DNA of 64,000 nt from Bedellia somnulentella (taxonomy: Eukaryota > Arthropoda > Insecta > Lepidoptera > Bedelliidae): positions 27,450,875 through 27,514,874 of the forward strand of contig OY755170.1 of the NCBI GenBank assembly GCA_963576735.1, written 5' to 3'. How positions within the stretch are numbered: the first letter of the stretch is position 1; the number at the start of each line of letters is the position of its first letter. Under the pieces are notes generated by a model that was not told the DNA's origin, made no database searches, and saw only the letters and a program-made list of their open reading frames with translations. Shown one piece after another: positions 1 through 13,200 of this stretch. Both the position numbers and the translations under genes were made by a program.

Positions 1-47
1 TTGTAAATGTGAATAAATAAATAAATAAATAAAATAAAATAAATAAA

Positions 48-156
48 ATAACCTCTTTCGGTATTTTCCAGTTCAATCGCTCGCTTACCGGTTTATTTTC
101 ATGATATTATTTTTCAACGACGATCAATACAACTGGAAAATACCGAAAGAAGTTAT
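48..156. mobile_element. Short hairpin MITE
   Basis: The two ends are 26-base inverted repeats (48-73 and 131-156) that differ at one position, and about 57 bases lie between them. There is no coding capacity. This is the form of a miniature inverted-repeat transposable element. An AT-rich run (AAAT/AAAAT repeats) sits just to its left. The superfamily cannot be told from this copy alone. Confidence 0.6.
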
Positions 157-1646
157 ATTTTTGTTTGCAGAGCGAAAAGCATAGATCAAATGTTTTTTTT
201 TATTTCTTATTTTCACTGAAGCAAAGATTCTCATTCTATACATTCTCAGTTTGAACTAGGTACGACAATTTTTAATTATTATATTTTTTTGAAAATTACA
301 ATATTTTAGATAGGCATTCCATGGGCAAAGTTGTTTAGTTTGATGTCCTTTATCGATTTATAATATAAAAAGGGTATGTTATAAAAGCGAGGTCTAGGCC
401 AATTATTAATTTGAATTTAATTTGTGTTAAATACATAAAATAGTACAAAAATATTGACATGCACATTTATTACAGGTACAGAACCACGATCTAGTCTCTT
501 TATTTTATTTTTCATTACAATTGAATTGTCATCAAAATGCTTGGAACACATTTTGGTGTATTTAGTTGGTTTCCAATGAGGGGTTTTCTTTTTGAGAAAT
601 AAAAAAACAACATAGTTTCCTAGAGCTCTGTAGATGGCGTTGATGTAACTACGTTACTTACTTAAATTTTTTCTTCGTGGCCTCAATCGTGTTGCCACAA
701 TAATTTCGCCAATGTCAACTTAAAAAACATGTGTCACATCCCCATAGAGTAACTTTTTGGCGAGTAAAAACAACAAAAAGAATGTTTAATAAAAACACCG
801 TCTTTGTTTATTTATTTTATAAGCTATCTTGGCGTAAACTGATATTTATTTAGACTTTCAAATCAGAACGTTTTTATGTACGTTCCGTTTTACGATATTA
901 TTACATCCAAGTGTGAAAAACGGTGTGACGTTCCGTTCCTACCAGTAACATAGCAAGTCTGGCGCCATCTATCCTGAGAACAGGGATGTAGAAAAAAAGA
1001 AAAAAAGGAAAACCTCTCATTGCATCTTCCAGTGGCCGCAATCCATTTTTCTCGTAGATTCGGGTCTTTAGGGAAACTGTGTGTAATGAATACGAAGAAA
1101 TTAAATAAATATAACAAATTTATTACTTACTAATTCCGTAGATAACAATTGGAAATCATTCAGCATCGCTATAGCGCGACGAAATACATAATATACTCAC
1201 TCATTAACATCAGTTTACTAATTTGAAAATTTTATCCTAACGACAGGGTAGTATGAAAACGTGAATTATGGGAACACTGAGATACTGCATATTTTCAGGT
1301 TATGCTATTAAAAAATTGCTCAAAATAATGAAAATAATTAAAGAAAATGCCAGTAATCTAGTTCAACGTAATTAACATTTGAATCACTTATTTTCTGATC
1401 GCGCAATACAGAAAAACAATACAAAACTCACTCACATGTGGATGGAAAGTCAATCCTTCGATGTGCTTTTCGCTGCGGCTTCCGCAGCCAAGCACGCTAC
1501 ACCCAACCATACCTCACTAAATAATACAAATGAATAAAATCTGTCTCAAAATCAAAAGAAAACCAAAACCGCTCACACGTCGACGCTTTGTTTCTCACGC
1601 GTTAAAAGTGTGACATCAACAAAACGGGTTACGCGATAGAGATGAC
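157..1646. other. Intergenic stretch, no gene seen
   Basis: This is AT-rich sequence. Short open frames, such as one of 75 codons near 890-1117 on the minus strand, lack recognisable protein motifs and splice context. I see no RNA gene. Confidence 0.5.
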
Positions 1647-1650
1647 AATA

Positions 1651-3838
1651 GGGTGAATCCTAACTAGTTTTGGTTCTTTACGTATTTTTTATCAACCTAC
1701 ATTTTTTATTAAATAACCCTTGCATGTTCGTATTTATTCGACAAACTACACTTCACCAACATTTTGATAGTATTTGCATCACTCTGCACCTTGTAGATTT
1801 TGAGATATCCCATATTTTCTATTAATTGTTGTGAACGTAATGACAAATGAAGGAACTGAATGACATATACTTTAATATGAATGACATCGACCGACGTGTA
1901 ATGACCATTGGTTTATATAGGTAATTTTATAATGAATGAAATAAAATTAACAACAGAAAGCAATTATTTATTCAGATTCCAACTAGATAAAAAATACACC
2001 TGGAGCATTCCACGACAATACGGAAGTTTTTGATGAGATACCAACTTCATATTTCTATATGGTGATTGCTAGATAAATAACTACCCTCCTTTAAACGACG
2101 CAAGAAAAATACTCTCATAATTACGTATTAGAACGCCAACTTCACTAAGTTGTTGAAGTCAACTGTTAAATGATACGGACAATCTATTTCGTGTTTCTAA
2201 TAAGTGAGAAGGTGTACATTAATGCCAGATTCTAGATTTTGTCATAAATTTATATAATTTGTTGTAATTGGACTCCAAAATTAGGCAAGTTTGGGTGTAT
2301 TTTTTTTATTATCTCTAATAATTTCAGTCTTTTTTTGCATTCTCTGTATTTCACCTTCTTGATAATCAATTTGTAAGGTGAAGTCACAGTCTGACCAGGC
2401 GAAGTTACTCTCTGACCACTTGATGTGCTAGGCCCTAGTGAGTCCTGTTTATTCTTGGTAGAAGTTTCGAGAATCTTTTTACTGTCTATAATGACTTTCG
2501 TTTTGCATTTCTAGTTTGTTTTTCTCTTCGGCTAATTTTTGTCTATACCTTCGTGTATTCTCTCTCCACTTCTTGCGCTTTAAACGTTGTTCTCTTGGGC
2601 TTAACTCATCTATACTCGAGATCTTTTTATTTTCTTTTCTTCTCATATAGTCCGCATGATTCTTTTGTTTTTGCTCTTCATACAAGACGATGTTGCTCTT
2701 TATTCGAAGATACTTTCGTTTTTTAGCTTGTCTTTGTTGTGCTAAAATCTCTTCTTTCTTTTTATTTGGTTTTGCCATTGTGACCTAAAACAACGAGAAC
2801 ACATTCATAAATCAAAGAACCAGCAGTCAAATTAAATATATTTAATATATAACCTAATTAATTTAATATGAAATTCAAACTTATATCACGACTGCATTAT
2901 CTAAATATAACATCTTTTTCACTATACACTTCCAAAAATGACTAAAGGTTAGATTATTTACAAGCTTTGGCTAACCCCTTTCGGTAGTTAAGGGATTTAT
3001 AAATACAGATTACAAATATACAGATTAATATTTGCTGTCATTACTTTCATAACCATGTCATTACATTCGTGTGATAAATTGATGAAATATGAGCGTAATG
3101 ACAACGTGTGTAATGACATATTTTACGACTTTAATGTATATTTACATAATCGGTATTTGTCTAGCCAATATGAAATACACATTATATATTTGGTCCTTAT
3201 AACGTGATAAAACATTAATTTAAATTAACTTACCTCTATCCGTTTTGTCATAACTCACTTTATTAAAATGACGTAAAGTAGGTGACAAATCACTGCGAAC
3301 GTAAATTGCATAGCAAAATAATCAGAACAAAGCACAACATACGTACGACTCAAGTGCTAATCGCCGAAGAATGAAAACATGTGCAGGCGGCGGGGTTGGG
3401 ACATGTCATAACTTTTTCATGGAGTTCCTCTTTTGCAGGGGTTGTCATCGTGAACTGAATGACTATTTTATGGTGACAAAACTTTGAAATAACTTAATTC
3501 TTAAAATAATAATAATTTCACAGCAACATTTTAGCGGATGGCAAGGCACTTTACCTTACAAATATTACATATTATCAATATATGTTCTCAACGATTATTT
3601 AATTTATACGATAATTATTTTTGCGTTGTTTGATCTTCAAATGAATGACATGAATGACATTTTGATACATTTTTATTTTTTCTATTATTAATGAGTACTA
3701 TGAATGTTAATTTTGAATGAGCTCCAGTTGGAAAAGCATCAAATGAATGGTTTTAAACGAAAATGCATTTGTTTTTATTATTAGTATCTTAGTTATTTAA
3801 TGGTTAACCAGTTTTTATCGTCGTTGTAGGATTCACCC
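1651..3838. mobile_element. 2.19-kb TIR element with AATGACA-type internal repeats, superfamily unassigned
   Basis: The outermost 12 bases are perfect inverted repeats (GGGTGAATCCTA at 1651-1662, its complement at 3827-3838). Both sides are flanked by AATA (1647-1650 and 3839-3842), consistent with a 4-bp target-site duplication. Inside, copies of AATGACA or its complement TGTCATT cluster toward the two ends (about 1840-1910, 3035-3120 and 3635-3660), as transposase-binding subterminal repeats do in several DNA transposon groups. The only notable ORF is the 99-aa basic protein at 2479-2778. No transposase catalytic domain is visible, so the element is either non-autonomous or carries an unfamiliar protein. 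Confidence 0.5.
2479..2778 (-). CDS. 99-aa highly basic, helix-rich protein or exon inside a TIR element
   Basis: I do not recognise this protein. It is rich in Lys, Arg, Glu and Gln from end to end. It has a predicted helical, coiled-coil-like composition, and residues about 61-81 contain the motif SPREQRLKRKKWREN followed by TRRYRQK, suggesting nucleic-acid binding. There is no signal peptide or membrane segment. The ATG is preceded six bases upstream by a good 3' splice signal (TTGTTTTAG) and the last codons overlap a possible donor (ACA|GTAAAA), so the ORF may be an internal exon of a longer transcript. It lies wholly inside the 12-bp TIR element, so it is more likely a transposon-encoded accessory or DNA-binding protein than a host gene. 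Function is unknown. Confidence 0.4.
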   Translation of the reverse strand: MAKPNKKKEEILAQQRQAKKRKYLRIKSNIVLYEEQKQKNHADYMRRKENKKISSIDELSPREQRLKRKKWRENTRRYRQKLAEEKNKLEMQNESHYRQ

Positions 3839-4067
3839 AATAACCCCTTTTTCCCTTTTTAACATATAAGAACTTAAATAAGGGCTTCTCTTTTTAAAAT
3901 GGATGATGTAACATGATATGACAGTCACGCTTGGCTACTCAATACTAATATAGTGACTGTCACTGTTTAGTGATTTCAGTGACTTTGTAACGTTATTATC
4001 AAGTCACGAAAATATCTCAGGACAATAATAATTGATTAAAAATAACCTTCACACTATAAATTAAATC

Positions 4068-4412
4068 TTTTTGTTCATGAAAACCTCATGTGGGGATTAT
4101 TACTAATAAATAAAGGAAAGAAAAATTTCGACACAGGCGGGAATCGAACCCGCGACCTCGGGTATACGCCGTCGTCGCGTCGCTCTGCCAATTGAGCTAC
4201 CGTGTCAATGGCTGCCAGCGCGAAATTCTTCTATCCTTTATTTCTTTTACACGTTTAAGTAGTGTTTGCGTTTCCTACCTCCGAATTTTTACTAATTCGG
4301 AAGGCCACTTGTCTACCTTTTCAGATAGAAAAGCGACGGGGGCGTATACCCGAGGTCGCGGGTTCGATTCCCGCCTGTGTCGCAAATTTTTTTTTCCTTT
4401 ATTTATTAGTAA
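4068..4412. repeat. tRNA-like foldback repeat, copy 1
   Basis: The left half (minus strand, 4206 down to 4130) has a tRNA-like layout: a 7-bp acceptor-like stem GACACGG/CTGTGTC, a box A-like GTAGCTCAATTGGCAGAG and a box B-like GGTTCGATTCC. A partial second copy lies in opposite orientation at about 4333-4381, so the two halves can fold on each other. The anticodon arm does not form a canonical 7-base loop, so this is not a functional tRNA gene. Five further copies occur at 26640, 34051, 52950, 55797 and 58573. Confidence 0.6.
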
Positions 4413-4440
4413 TGGGGAATGAGAAGTTTTCTTATAGTTA

Positions 4441-7080
4441 AGAAAAAAAAAAAAGAAAAGAGATTTTTATTTGTTGCTGACTAACAAAAAAATACACAGA
4501 ACATATACAGAAATTACAAAACAGTACAAAATTGATTTTAAAAAGTAAAATAAACAAAATAATACAAACAAATATAACAAAAATTGGTCATGGCTTACGT
4601 CAGCAACAAAAGAGCACCTGACTCAGCATATTGTTATGAGTTATATTATAACCCACAACACTGATTTTCAGTCAGTACTCTTTGTAACAAGTGATGTCAC
4701 GGACACTTCACACTGTACTGATCAGTCTATGCAAACTATACAATAAAATAACCAATATATATGTATATTCATTCATTTACATACATGTACATATATATAT
4801 ATATACATACACACACATAGGTACATATATACACATACATAGTTGTGCTTTATACGGCAATATAACCGAATTCCAGGTGGGCGAAGCCGTGGGCAGGAAA
4901 GCTATTTTATAAAATAAGACATCTTTCAATCAGATATATCAAAAATCAGCAAATTTTAACAGTCTTTTTTGTGTAAATGTATTTTTTTCCGTAACAATGA
5001 CCAATTTGGCCCATTCATTGACCTCCCGTGATTAGCAAACAAGTATAAATAAAAATACTGAGCTTAGGAAAATGCATTTATTAGTATACTAAAACAATTT
5101 AAAAAAACCAGCGAATATTAATGTAGAGAGAAGTAGTACATCAAGATTCCTAGTTAGGCTTCTGTAAGACATTATATTATTTTTAAGGCTTTTAAGTATC
5201 TTATATAAATTAAATATCCATCTAGTAATGCTAAAGTATTTTTGTAATTGCCATAACTTGATATGAAATATTTAAAGAAGGTTAGACGGATTTCTGGTCA
5301 GGCAGCTAATGTACGAGTCAGACAAATACAGTGGGTTCCTCAAAGCAAAATAATAAACCACACCAATCACAAGAAACACAAAAGGTCCTGCCTTATTCAG
5401 CTACGATCACAGTGATGTGCTTTTATTGACTTTTCAATTATTGTTGTATCGGTCGAGACCCATGCTGAAGTAATGCTTTAAAAATATTACTTTACTTGAG
5501 ATTCATGCCACGGATAGTTAAGATTGGGCTCGCAGGTGATGAGACAGGTGCATATAGTAAGTATAAGTGAGGATTCTTGAACAAACCCTGACCAGCATGA
5601 GGAAAAAAGGAATAAAGACTAAGCAAATCTAATGTCAATGACAAAGAAAATAAATAATTTCATGACACAATATTTTACACTCAGTTCCGATATTTATCTT
5701 GCCCCGTAAAAATTACAATCAAAATTAAGACATCAATATATATATTTTTAAGACAATTTGATCAAAATATATACACACACAGCTTCTAACATAGATAATA
5801 AATTGAAAAAAATCTTAACGAATTGTAAATTATTGTCTGATATTTCAAAAAGACGTATTGCAAAACTCCATTTTAGGTTACCATATTAAAATATATTATT
5901 TACTAAATATCAAGTTTAAAATATAACTTATATTTGCTATGCTTTATATAAAAAAGAAATATAATCTATGATCGTAAATAGGTCTTAAATAGTTCTGGCA
6001 GGAGTTGAATGAAGTGTATATTTGTAAATATTAAGTATACCACATAAGTACAAATTTTCTTTTCAGTACATTAGTGAAAGCAGGAAAGTGTATCTAGATG
6101 ATATTCGTTAGCGTGATGCCCCCATCTTAAAACCATTAAACGATTCATTTATTAGGTGAGGGACATTTGTGGCGAAATGGAATGTGTTACGAAATTTTTC
6201 TTTAACTTTGCGTATTTGAAGTTCTATTTTAGTTGTGACATGTTATAGTTGTTATACAATCTATCATATTTGTTTCTCTTTATAAATTCCACTTAAAAGG
6301 CCATAATTTTAACTTACGTCTAATGTTAGTAGATCTTAAACTATCTTTTGAATTACTCTAAGTAATAAAAAACTACAAAATGATAAATGTGTATTATAAC
6401 ACGTAACCGTTAACAGTGCGAAATAAGTGCTGTAAATGCAAAATGAACGGAATTGTCAGATCAAGCTCAATAATAGCTAGTATAAGTGTAAAAATTCAGA
6501 CTTTTCAATTTAATGGAACAAGGCACTTGCTCATATTTCTACTTGAACACAGAATATTTGTTAATTAATAAACTTTTCCAAAATTGATATTACCTGCTAT
6601 AATTGAATTTTGTAATTAAAAAGAAAAAGTTTGGAAACTTGTTGAAATAAATGACAACGTGAATAAAACGTCTGTTTTGAGTGTCAACAAATTTACACCT
6701 CTAGTTTTGAAATACAAAAATATCAAAATCTTAGTTTCAGATGTTTTTATTTTAAATATATATTTAAATTGATTGCCTCCAAACTCTGTGTTCAAACTTA
6801 AAATTATTTTTACTTTGAGTTCCGAATACAGATTTTCAAAAACTGGCGTCTGGAAACTTATAACAAAGACAAAAGCAAAACCTTACAGTTTCTTGAGGCT
6901 TGAAATAGCTCGTTGGTTAGCTTGAATATATCGTTAATCAGATCTTGTTTCCCAATTAAAAAGGGAAAAATAAATTTTGAATATATCAGCCAGTTGATTA
7001 AAAGTCTGCATTCCACTCCTACCCTATCTAACTAACCTACTTAGTGCAAGTTAATTCTACATATTGTGCGAATCCAGTTG
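4441..7080. other. Stretch without protein genes; probably includes the 3' UTR of the dicistronic gene
   Basis: There are no convincing ORFs. A (TA)n/(CA)n microsatellite lies at about 4755-4850. Read on the minus strand, an AATAAA hexamer at 6751-6746 is a candidate polyadenylation signal about 330 bases after the stop codon at 7081. The rest is AT-rich sequence in which I see nothing. Confidence 0.4.
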
Positions 7081-7257
7081 TTATGCATATGACACTTTTT
7101 GTTCGTAGGCCTCGTCGTCGGTCCAGTACTCCTGATCGTTGAAGGTGGTGTGGCGCAGGTTGCACCAGCGGCCGCCGAACCTCAGCATCATGATGATGAC
7201 GACGAAAACGAACAGTGTGAGCACAGCGACGGCCGGGTACATGAGGAGGAACGCCAT
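7081..7257 (-). CDS. Second cistron: 58-aa small single-pass membrane protein (ORF B)
   Basis: The frame is open from ATG at 7257 to TAA at 7081 and encodes 58 aa. Residues about 3-24 form a strongly hydrophobic segment (FLLMYPAVAVLTLFVFVV...) immediately followed by a basic, Arg-containing patch (RFGGRW), so the acidic C-terminus (EYWTDDEAYEQ) is likely cytosolic. The AUG has G at -3 and G at +4, a good initiation context. It lies only 2 nt after the stop of ORF A in the same exon, and its own frame has a TGA five codons upstream, so it is a separate cistron and not a read-through tail. Codon-level coherence and GC richness match the ORF A exon and not the surrounding AT-rich DNA. The family is not recognised. 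Confidence 0.65.
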   Translation of the reverse strand: MAFLLMYPAVAVLTLFVFVVIIMMLRFGGRWCNLRHTTFNDQEYWTDDEAYEQKVSYA

Positions 7258-7259
7258 AT

Positions 7260-10200
7260 CTATATCTCGCTCTCACGTTTCTGCAGCTCAAGATATACCG
7301 GGGAGGTCAGCGGCTGCTGCGAGATAGATGGGACCACTTCCGACTCTCTCTTCTGCACCTGCTGGTACTGATTGGGGTTCGGGTGCACGTACTCGATGGT
7401 TGTGTGGATGTTCTCGAGCTCGGAGAAGTCGAGCGGGGGCTGCTTGTGAGGACTCGTTGACCAGATTGACACGATCCAACGGTTTCCTGCAACAAATATG
7501 TGCATGTTTATTATATATTATATATTTTGTAAATATTATTTATTATTATGTTCTGTTGTCAATCACTTGTCTCGCGTAATCAGCAATAGGCTTTGCGTGG
7601 ACTTAAGATGTGAATGCTCCATATCATTGGTCATATTCATCAGTGGTTGAGTTACATGCATCTTGGCAAAAAAGCAGGTGAGTGTAAATACAACCCAAAC
7701 CATTTCCGTTTTCGGATAGAGGAACACATGCCGGAATGTGTGTAATTGAAGGTAAGAAATTCACACAAGTTGAAGTTGTATATCTCCGACGTAAATCATA
7801 AAATTTTGGTGTCCAACAGTGTGGGGATGATACATAACATACACATACTCGCGGCAACAAATTACAAAAAAGTAACCTGAGCTTCAGAATTAGGACTTCT
7901 TCAGCCACTTTCGGAATTAGAGTGGGGAAAAGATTATGATGAGTCTCCAACCGCATCGTCCAGAAGTCACTTAAAAAGCCCCAACACCTTAAGTGGCCTC
8001 TTCCAAACACCTATGGTAAGAAATAGACAGCAATGTGTGGAGATGATATTGTAAATAAGATAGAAAAGAATACCCTAAGATGGTTTGGGCACATAAAGAA
8101 GTGGTCAACACATATACAGATCTTACAAAGTAGAGAATAGGTACCGAAATATATAGAAAATTTGATTAAAAGGGCGCTCAAAGTATAAAAGAATAAAAGC
8201 GTTTACATACACACTACTCACGGCCATAAATCCCAAAAAGGGGTAGCCAGAGCTATAGAGCTAGAAACTCATCAGCCACAATTACGACACCCGTGGGTGT
8301 AAAGGGGTTGTAAGCGATGGCGGCGCGCTTTAGCGTTAGTTTTTAGTTTTAAATTTGAATTTTTATGAATGTATAATGTATCTGTCATTTTTATAAATTT
8401 TGTGGGTGTTATGTATTTTTAATGTAAAATGTCAGGTAGTTTTGCTAGGTCAGTCTGCATCTAACGGTTGTACGGCGAAGTCTTTTGTGTGTTTCCAAAA
8501 TCGAATAAACGTTTTGTGATATATTTTGGACTTTGATTTGGGTGATCCCGGAACTAGCTTCAGTAGCTTACATTGGTCATTCGAGCCGGATCATGCCAAA
8601 TCTTTTTGATACTCCGCCACAGAAGAAAATGAGTGCCCGAGAGGAGCGTGCTGCGAGGCGTACGGAAAAGCAGGAGGAAGACCTTGCTGCAGGTTATCTA
8701 CGTCATAAACTGTCCTGTGGTAGCAGTAGAGCTTCGACAAAGAGGTCATCGGCTTCCGTGGAATTACGGAAGAAGCAGGTGCTGTTGGAGGCAGCGACCA
8801 AGAAGGCGGCCATCGAGATGGACCTGATTGATAAGGAGGCTCAAGTTCAAATGGCAATGGCAGATGCAGAACTCGAGGATAAAAGTTATTACAGTCCACA
8901 AAAAGAAGGCGACTTGGATAATTGGTTGGAGAATCAGGCTAGTTACACTAGGTCACGTCAGAAGGTCTCCGAGCATGAAGAAAACCCGGACGACAATTTG
9001 TCAAAAAGTATGGCGGTAGAACGACCGCGCGTCTCCCATGGTTTACCCGGGCCCCCGGCACAAGACGCGGCGGCGACATTTGATGTCAACTACACCATAC
9101 AGCAATTGACTAGCGCGCTGAAGGATATTACCAAGTCGGTTGCAGCGAATAATGTACCTAACGGTCATTTACTTGGTCGATTGAGTACATCAAGAGATTT
9201 ACCCGACTTTTCGGGTGATTCGATGGAGTGGCTTTATTTTAAAAAAACCTATGAAGATTCTACCCACTTATGCAGATATACGGAGGCTGAAAACTTGGGG
9301 CGATTGAAGAGATGTCTTCGAGGTGCGGCAAAAGATGCGGTCAGTGGCTTATTTATCTGTGCTACATCGCCAGAAATAGTTATGGATACTTTGGAGCTTC
9401 GTTTCGGTAATCCTGACTGTATAATAAACCGAATAATGTATGACATAAAAAAATTAACACCACTGCCTAACGAATATCATAAAGAAGTAATTAGTTTCTC
9501 AGTGAAAATAAAGAATTTTGTGGAAGCAGTGAAAGCGGTTCAGAGGGACGAATATTTACGAGGTAACTCTATTACTTCTATTATTTTGTCAAAACTACCC
9601 GCTGTGTTAATTTCAAAATGGTCGGATTACAGTTATGATCGTATCATGCAAAGCAATGAGTCACGCTTGGTCATTTTGTCAGAGTTTTTAACGCGAGAAG
9701 CAGTGAAAATATCAGCTACGGCCAGTACAATAAACATCGAAAAACCTCTGCAAAATAAAACATTCTTGATGCATACGGACACTTCCAGTTTATGTTTATT
9801 CTGTCGAAAAGCTAAACATAAAATATCAGAATGTAAACAGTTTAAAAAGGCCATGCGAAAGACTAAATGGCAGTTTGTGAAACGTAATGGCTTGTGTTAT
9901 AAATGTATAGCTGCTCGACACAGCCGCGATACATGTTCAGCTCCCGTGTGCGACAAGGATGGGTGCGGTCGAGAACATCACCAGTTATTACATTTCGCCG
10001 AAGATAAAAACCGGGCGACCTTGACATTGCAAGACAGCGGACAACAGCAGGCAGTGTCGACGGCGGCGGCGGCAGCGCGCACTCCATCTTGTACGAGCGC
10101 GAACGCCAGTAGCTCCGAAATACAAACTGTTTCCCATGTAAACACGAACGCGCCAGTGAAAGTGTTGTTAAAAGTGCTGCCTATTCGTATATATGGCAAA

Positions 10201-13200
10201 AATGGCTATGTGGATACTACGGCTTTGCTCGACGACGGGTCCACGGTGACATTAATTAGTAGTGAACTAGCAAATCGTCTGAATTTATGTGGTAAACAAA
10301 AAACATTACGAGTGAGCGGTGCATGGTGTGATAACGAACTAAAATGTAGTACAACTGTTTTGAATTTTAAGCTTTCTGGCAAGGATAATAGAGTTCATAA
10401 TATTGTAGCTCAGAGTATTGATCAGTTGAATTTACCTTACCAGGATATTTCGTGTGTAGATATAAATAAGTATACTCATTTAAAAGGTTTGCGTTCAGAG
10501 TTTATAAGTTCAAACATAAAACCTGAAATACTAATAGGGCAGGACAACTATCATTTAATGTCGCCAATGAAAATACAATTAGGTAGATCTAATGAGCCGT
10601 CCGCTACGCTTACTCCCCTAGGGTGGTGTTTACATGGTGTGGTACGTGTTCCGCGGTGCGCAGCAGGTGAGTGGTCATTTTTTACATATGACAATTCTGC
10701 CACTTTTGTCACTCAAAACGACAGCCATCCAAACCTCGAGGAGCAATTATTACGTGAGATGTACAATGAGGTAAAACAATCCTTCGCTTTGGACTCAATG
10801 GGTATATCATGTAAATCTCGCGAGAACGCAAATGATGCTCGCGCCGTGGCTATCTTGGACAAGACTTCTGTGCTCGTTAATGGTGAGTGGTATGTTGGTT
10901 TGCCGTGGAAAAATGAAAATTGTGAGCTAACTGATTCTTACCCTGTTGCGTTGAATAGGTTAAGGAATATTCACAATAAAATGAATAAGGATCCGAAGTT
11001 TGCTATAAGATATAATGAGAGAATCAGTCACTTATTAGAAAATAATTATGCGTCAATAGTAGGAAACAATGAAACAGTTGCGGGGTCTAAGGTTTGGTAT
11101 TTGCCGCATTTTGGGGTTGATAACCCAAATAAGGAGAAGCTACGTTTGGTATTTGACGCCGCAGCTAAAAGTAAAGGATATAGTTTGAATGATTATCTTC
11201 TGACAGGACCAGACCTTTTATCATCACTATTTGGTATTATGCTTCGTTTCAGGGAAGACAGGGTCGCTGTAACAGGGGATATAAAGGATATGTTTCTCAG
11301 GGTGAAGATACGAAAGGAGGACCAGCATGCCCTGAGATTTCTGTGGAGTAGCAACAGCTGTGATACACCTAAAACGTATGTTATGAATTCATTAATTTTT
11401 GGAGCTAACTGTTCTCCCTTTATTGCACAGTATATTAAAAATAAAAATGGCTCACGCTATTCATCATCCATGCCGCATGTGGTTGATGCAATATGTAATT
11501 ATCATTACATGGATGATTATATTCAGAGTTTACCGAACGAGTTAACTGCAATAGAGATGGTAAAAAATATATCATTAATTCATAAAGAGGGCAATTTTGA
11601 GATAAGAAATTGGATAAGTAATAGCGCTGCCGTATTAAACAGCGTGCCTAAAGAGACTTGGGGTAATTCAATATGCAAATTTAATATAGAAGGTAGTATT
11701 TCTGAAAGAATATTGGGTATGATTTGGTATCCAAAGGATGATCTATTAGGTTTTGATTTATCGTTAAAACGCATCCCACAGAGTATCATCTCTGGAAAAC
11801 AACGACCGAATAAACGCGTTATGTTACGTGTAATTATGTCAGTATTCGACGTACTTGGTTTTTTGACCCCATTTACTGTCCAAGGTCGTATAATGTTACA
11901 GGATACATGGAGACTCAAGGTCGGTTGGGACGAAGACATACCAGATGAAATATATAGAAAATGGTGTCAGTGGCTCGACCTACTTAAAGAAATGGGAAAT
12001 GTTCGAATTCCAAGATATCATATGAATATGATGATGGGCGATGTTACGAGAGAGAGCGAGATAGCTACTATTGGCAGAGCTACCGCGACGTTCGAGCCTA
12101 CGATGCACGATGCTACGCAGGAGGCTACGAGCGCCTACGACGATGGCGTAGCAGCGGCTAGGAATACGCAGTATAACAGGTTACAATTACATATTTTTAG
12201 TGATGCGTCTAGTAAAGCGATGGCTGCTGTAGCCTATTGGCGTTGGGTAGACAGTAACGGAAAGATATATGTTTCGTTTATTGCAAGTAAAAGTAGAGTA
12301 ATGCCTGTTAAACCCCTAACAATGCCGCGAGCGGAACTTCAGGCTGCTTTACTGGCAGCACGATTAGGAAAAACATTAATAGAGGAACATAGACTAAAAC
12401 CGCAACAAAAATTCCTATGGTGTGACTCGACCACGGTACTTCACTGGATCCGTAACAATGAACGAACATATAATACGTTTGAAGCCAACCGATTAGGGGA
12501 AATCGACGAGTGTACCTCTATTAAGGAATGGCGTTATGTTCCCACCAAATGTAATATAGTTGATTTGGCTACAAGAGAGTCGTTTGAGATGAATATATTT
12601 AAAACAAGATGGTTTAGCGGTCCCGAGTTTTTGCATTTAGAGGAAAGTTTATGGCCAAGAGACGTAATCGAAACAAAAGGTAAATATTGTGATAATATTT
12701 TAGTGACACAGTCATCCCCGTTACCGGCTAATAATTTTCCTATACCAGATGTGTGTCGATTTTCATCGTGGTTGCGCTTAGTCAGAAGTACTGCTATGGT
12801 TTTATTATTTATTGCTAAATGTAAAAAACAAAGTGTAAAATTGGATTCTGCTATTCTCGAGCAAGCTGAACATTTGCTACTAAGATATGCGCAACAACAA
12901 TCATTTGAAAATGATTTGAATATTATAAAGGACAAGCGTTGTTTGCCTCGTTCGAGCAAGTTGCGAATTTTATCACCTTTTTTGGATGGAAATGAGATAA
13001 TGCGTATAGATGGTCGAATAAAAAACGCAGAAGTTGATATTCAAGTAAAAAATCCCATCATTTTGGATGGACGTCATTGTTTAACTAAACTTATTGTGTC
13101 CCACTACCATAGAAAAGCTGCGCATTGTAACCAAGAAACTGTTGTTAATCAGCTTAGACAAAAATATTGGATTATTAAACTAAGGCCGACTGTTAAAAAT

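Noticed and set aside
4130..4206. Possible functional tRNA gene on the minus strand
   Set aside because: The acceptor, D and T arms pair, but the anticodon arm lacks a normal 5-bp stem with a 7-base loop starting with a U before the anticodon, and the sequence recurs as part of a dispersed foldback repeat.
7624..8010. 128-codon minus-strand ORF
   Set aside because: It lies over a diverged SINE-A and shows no motif. The frame is opened by the repeat sequence.
12534..12959. 141-codon minus-strand ORF
   Set aside because: It is an antisense shadow of the BEL gag-pol frame, as are the other minus-strand frames between 8.5 and 14.3 kb.
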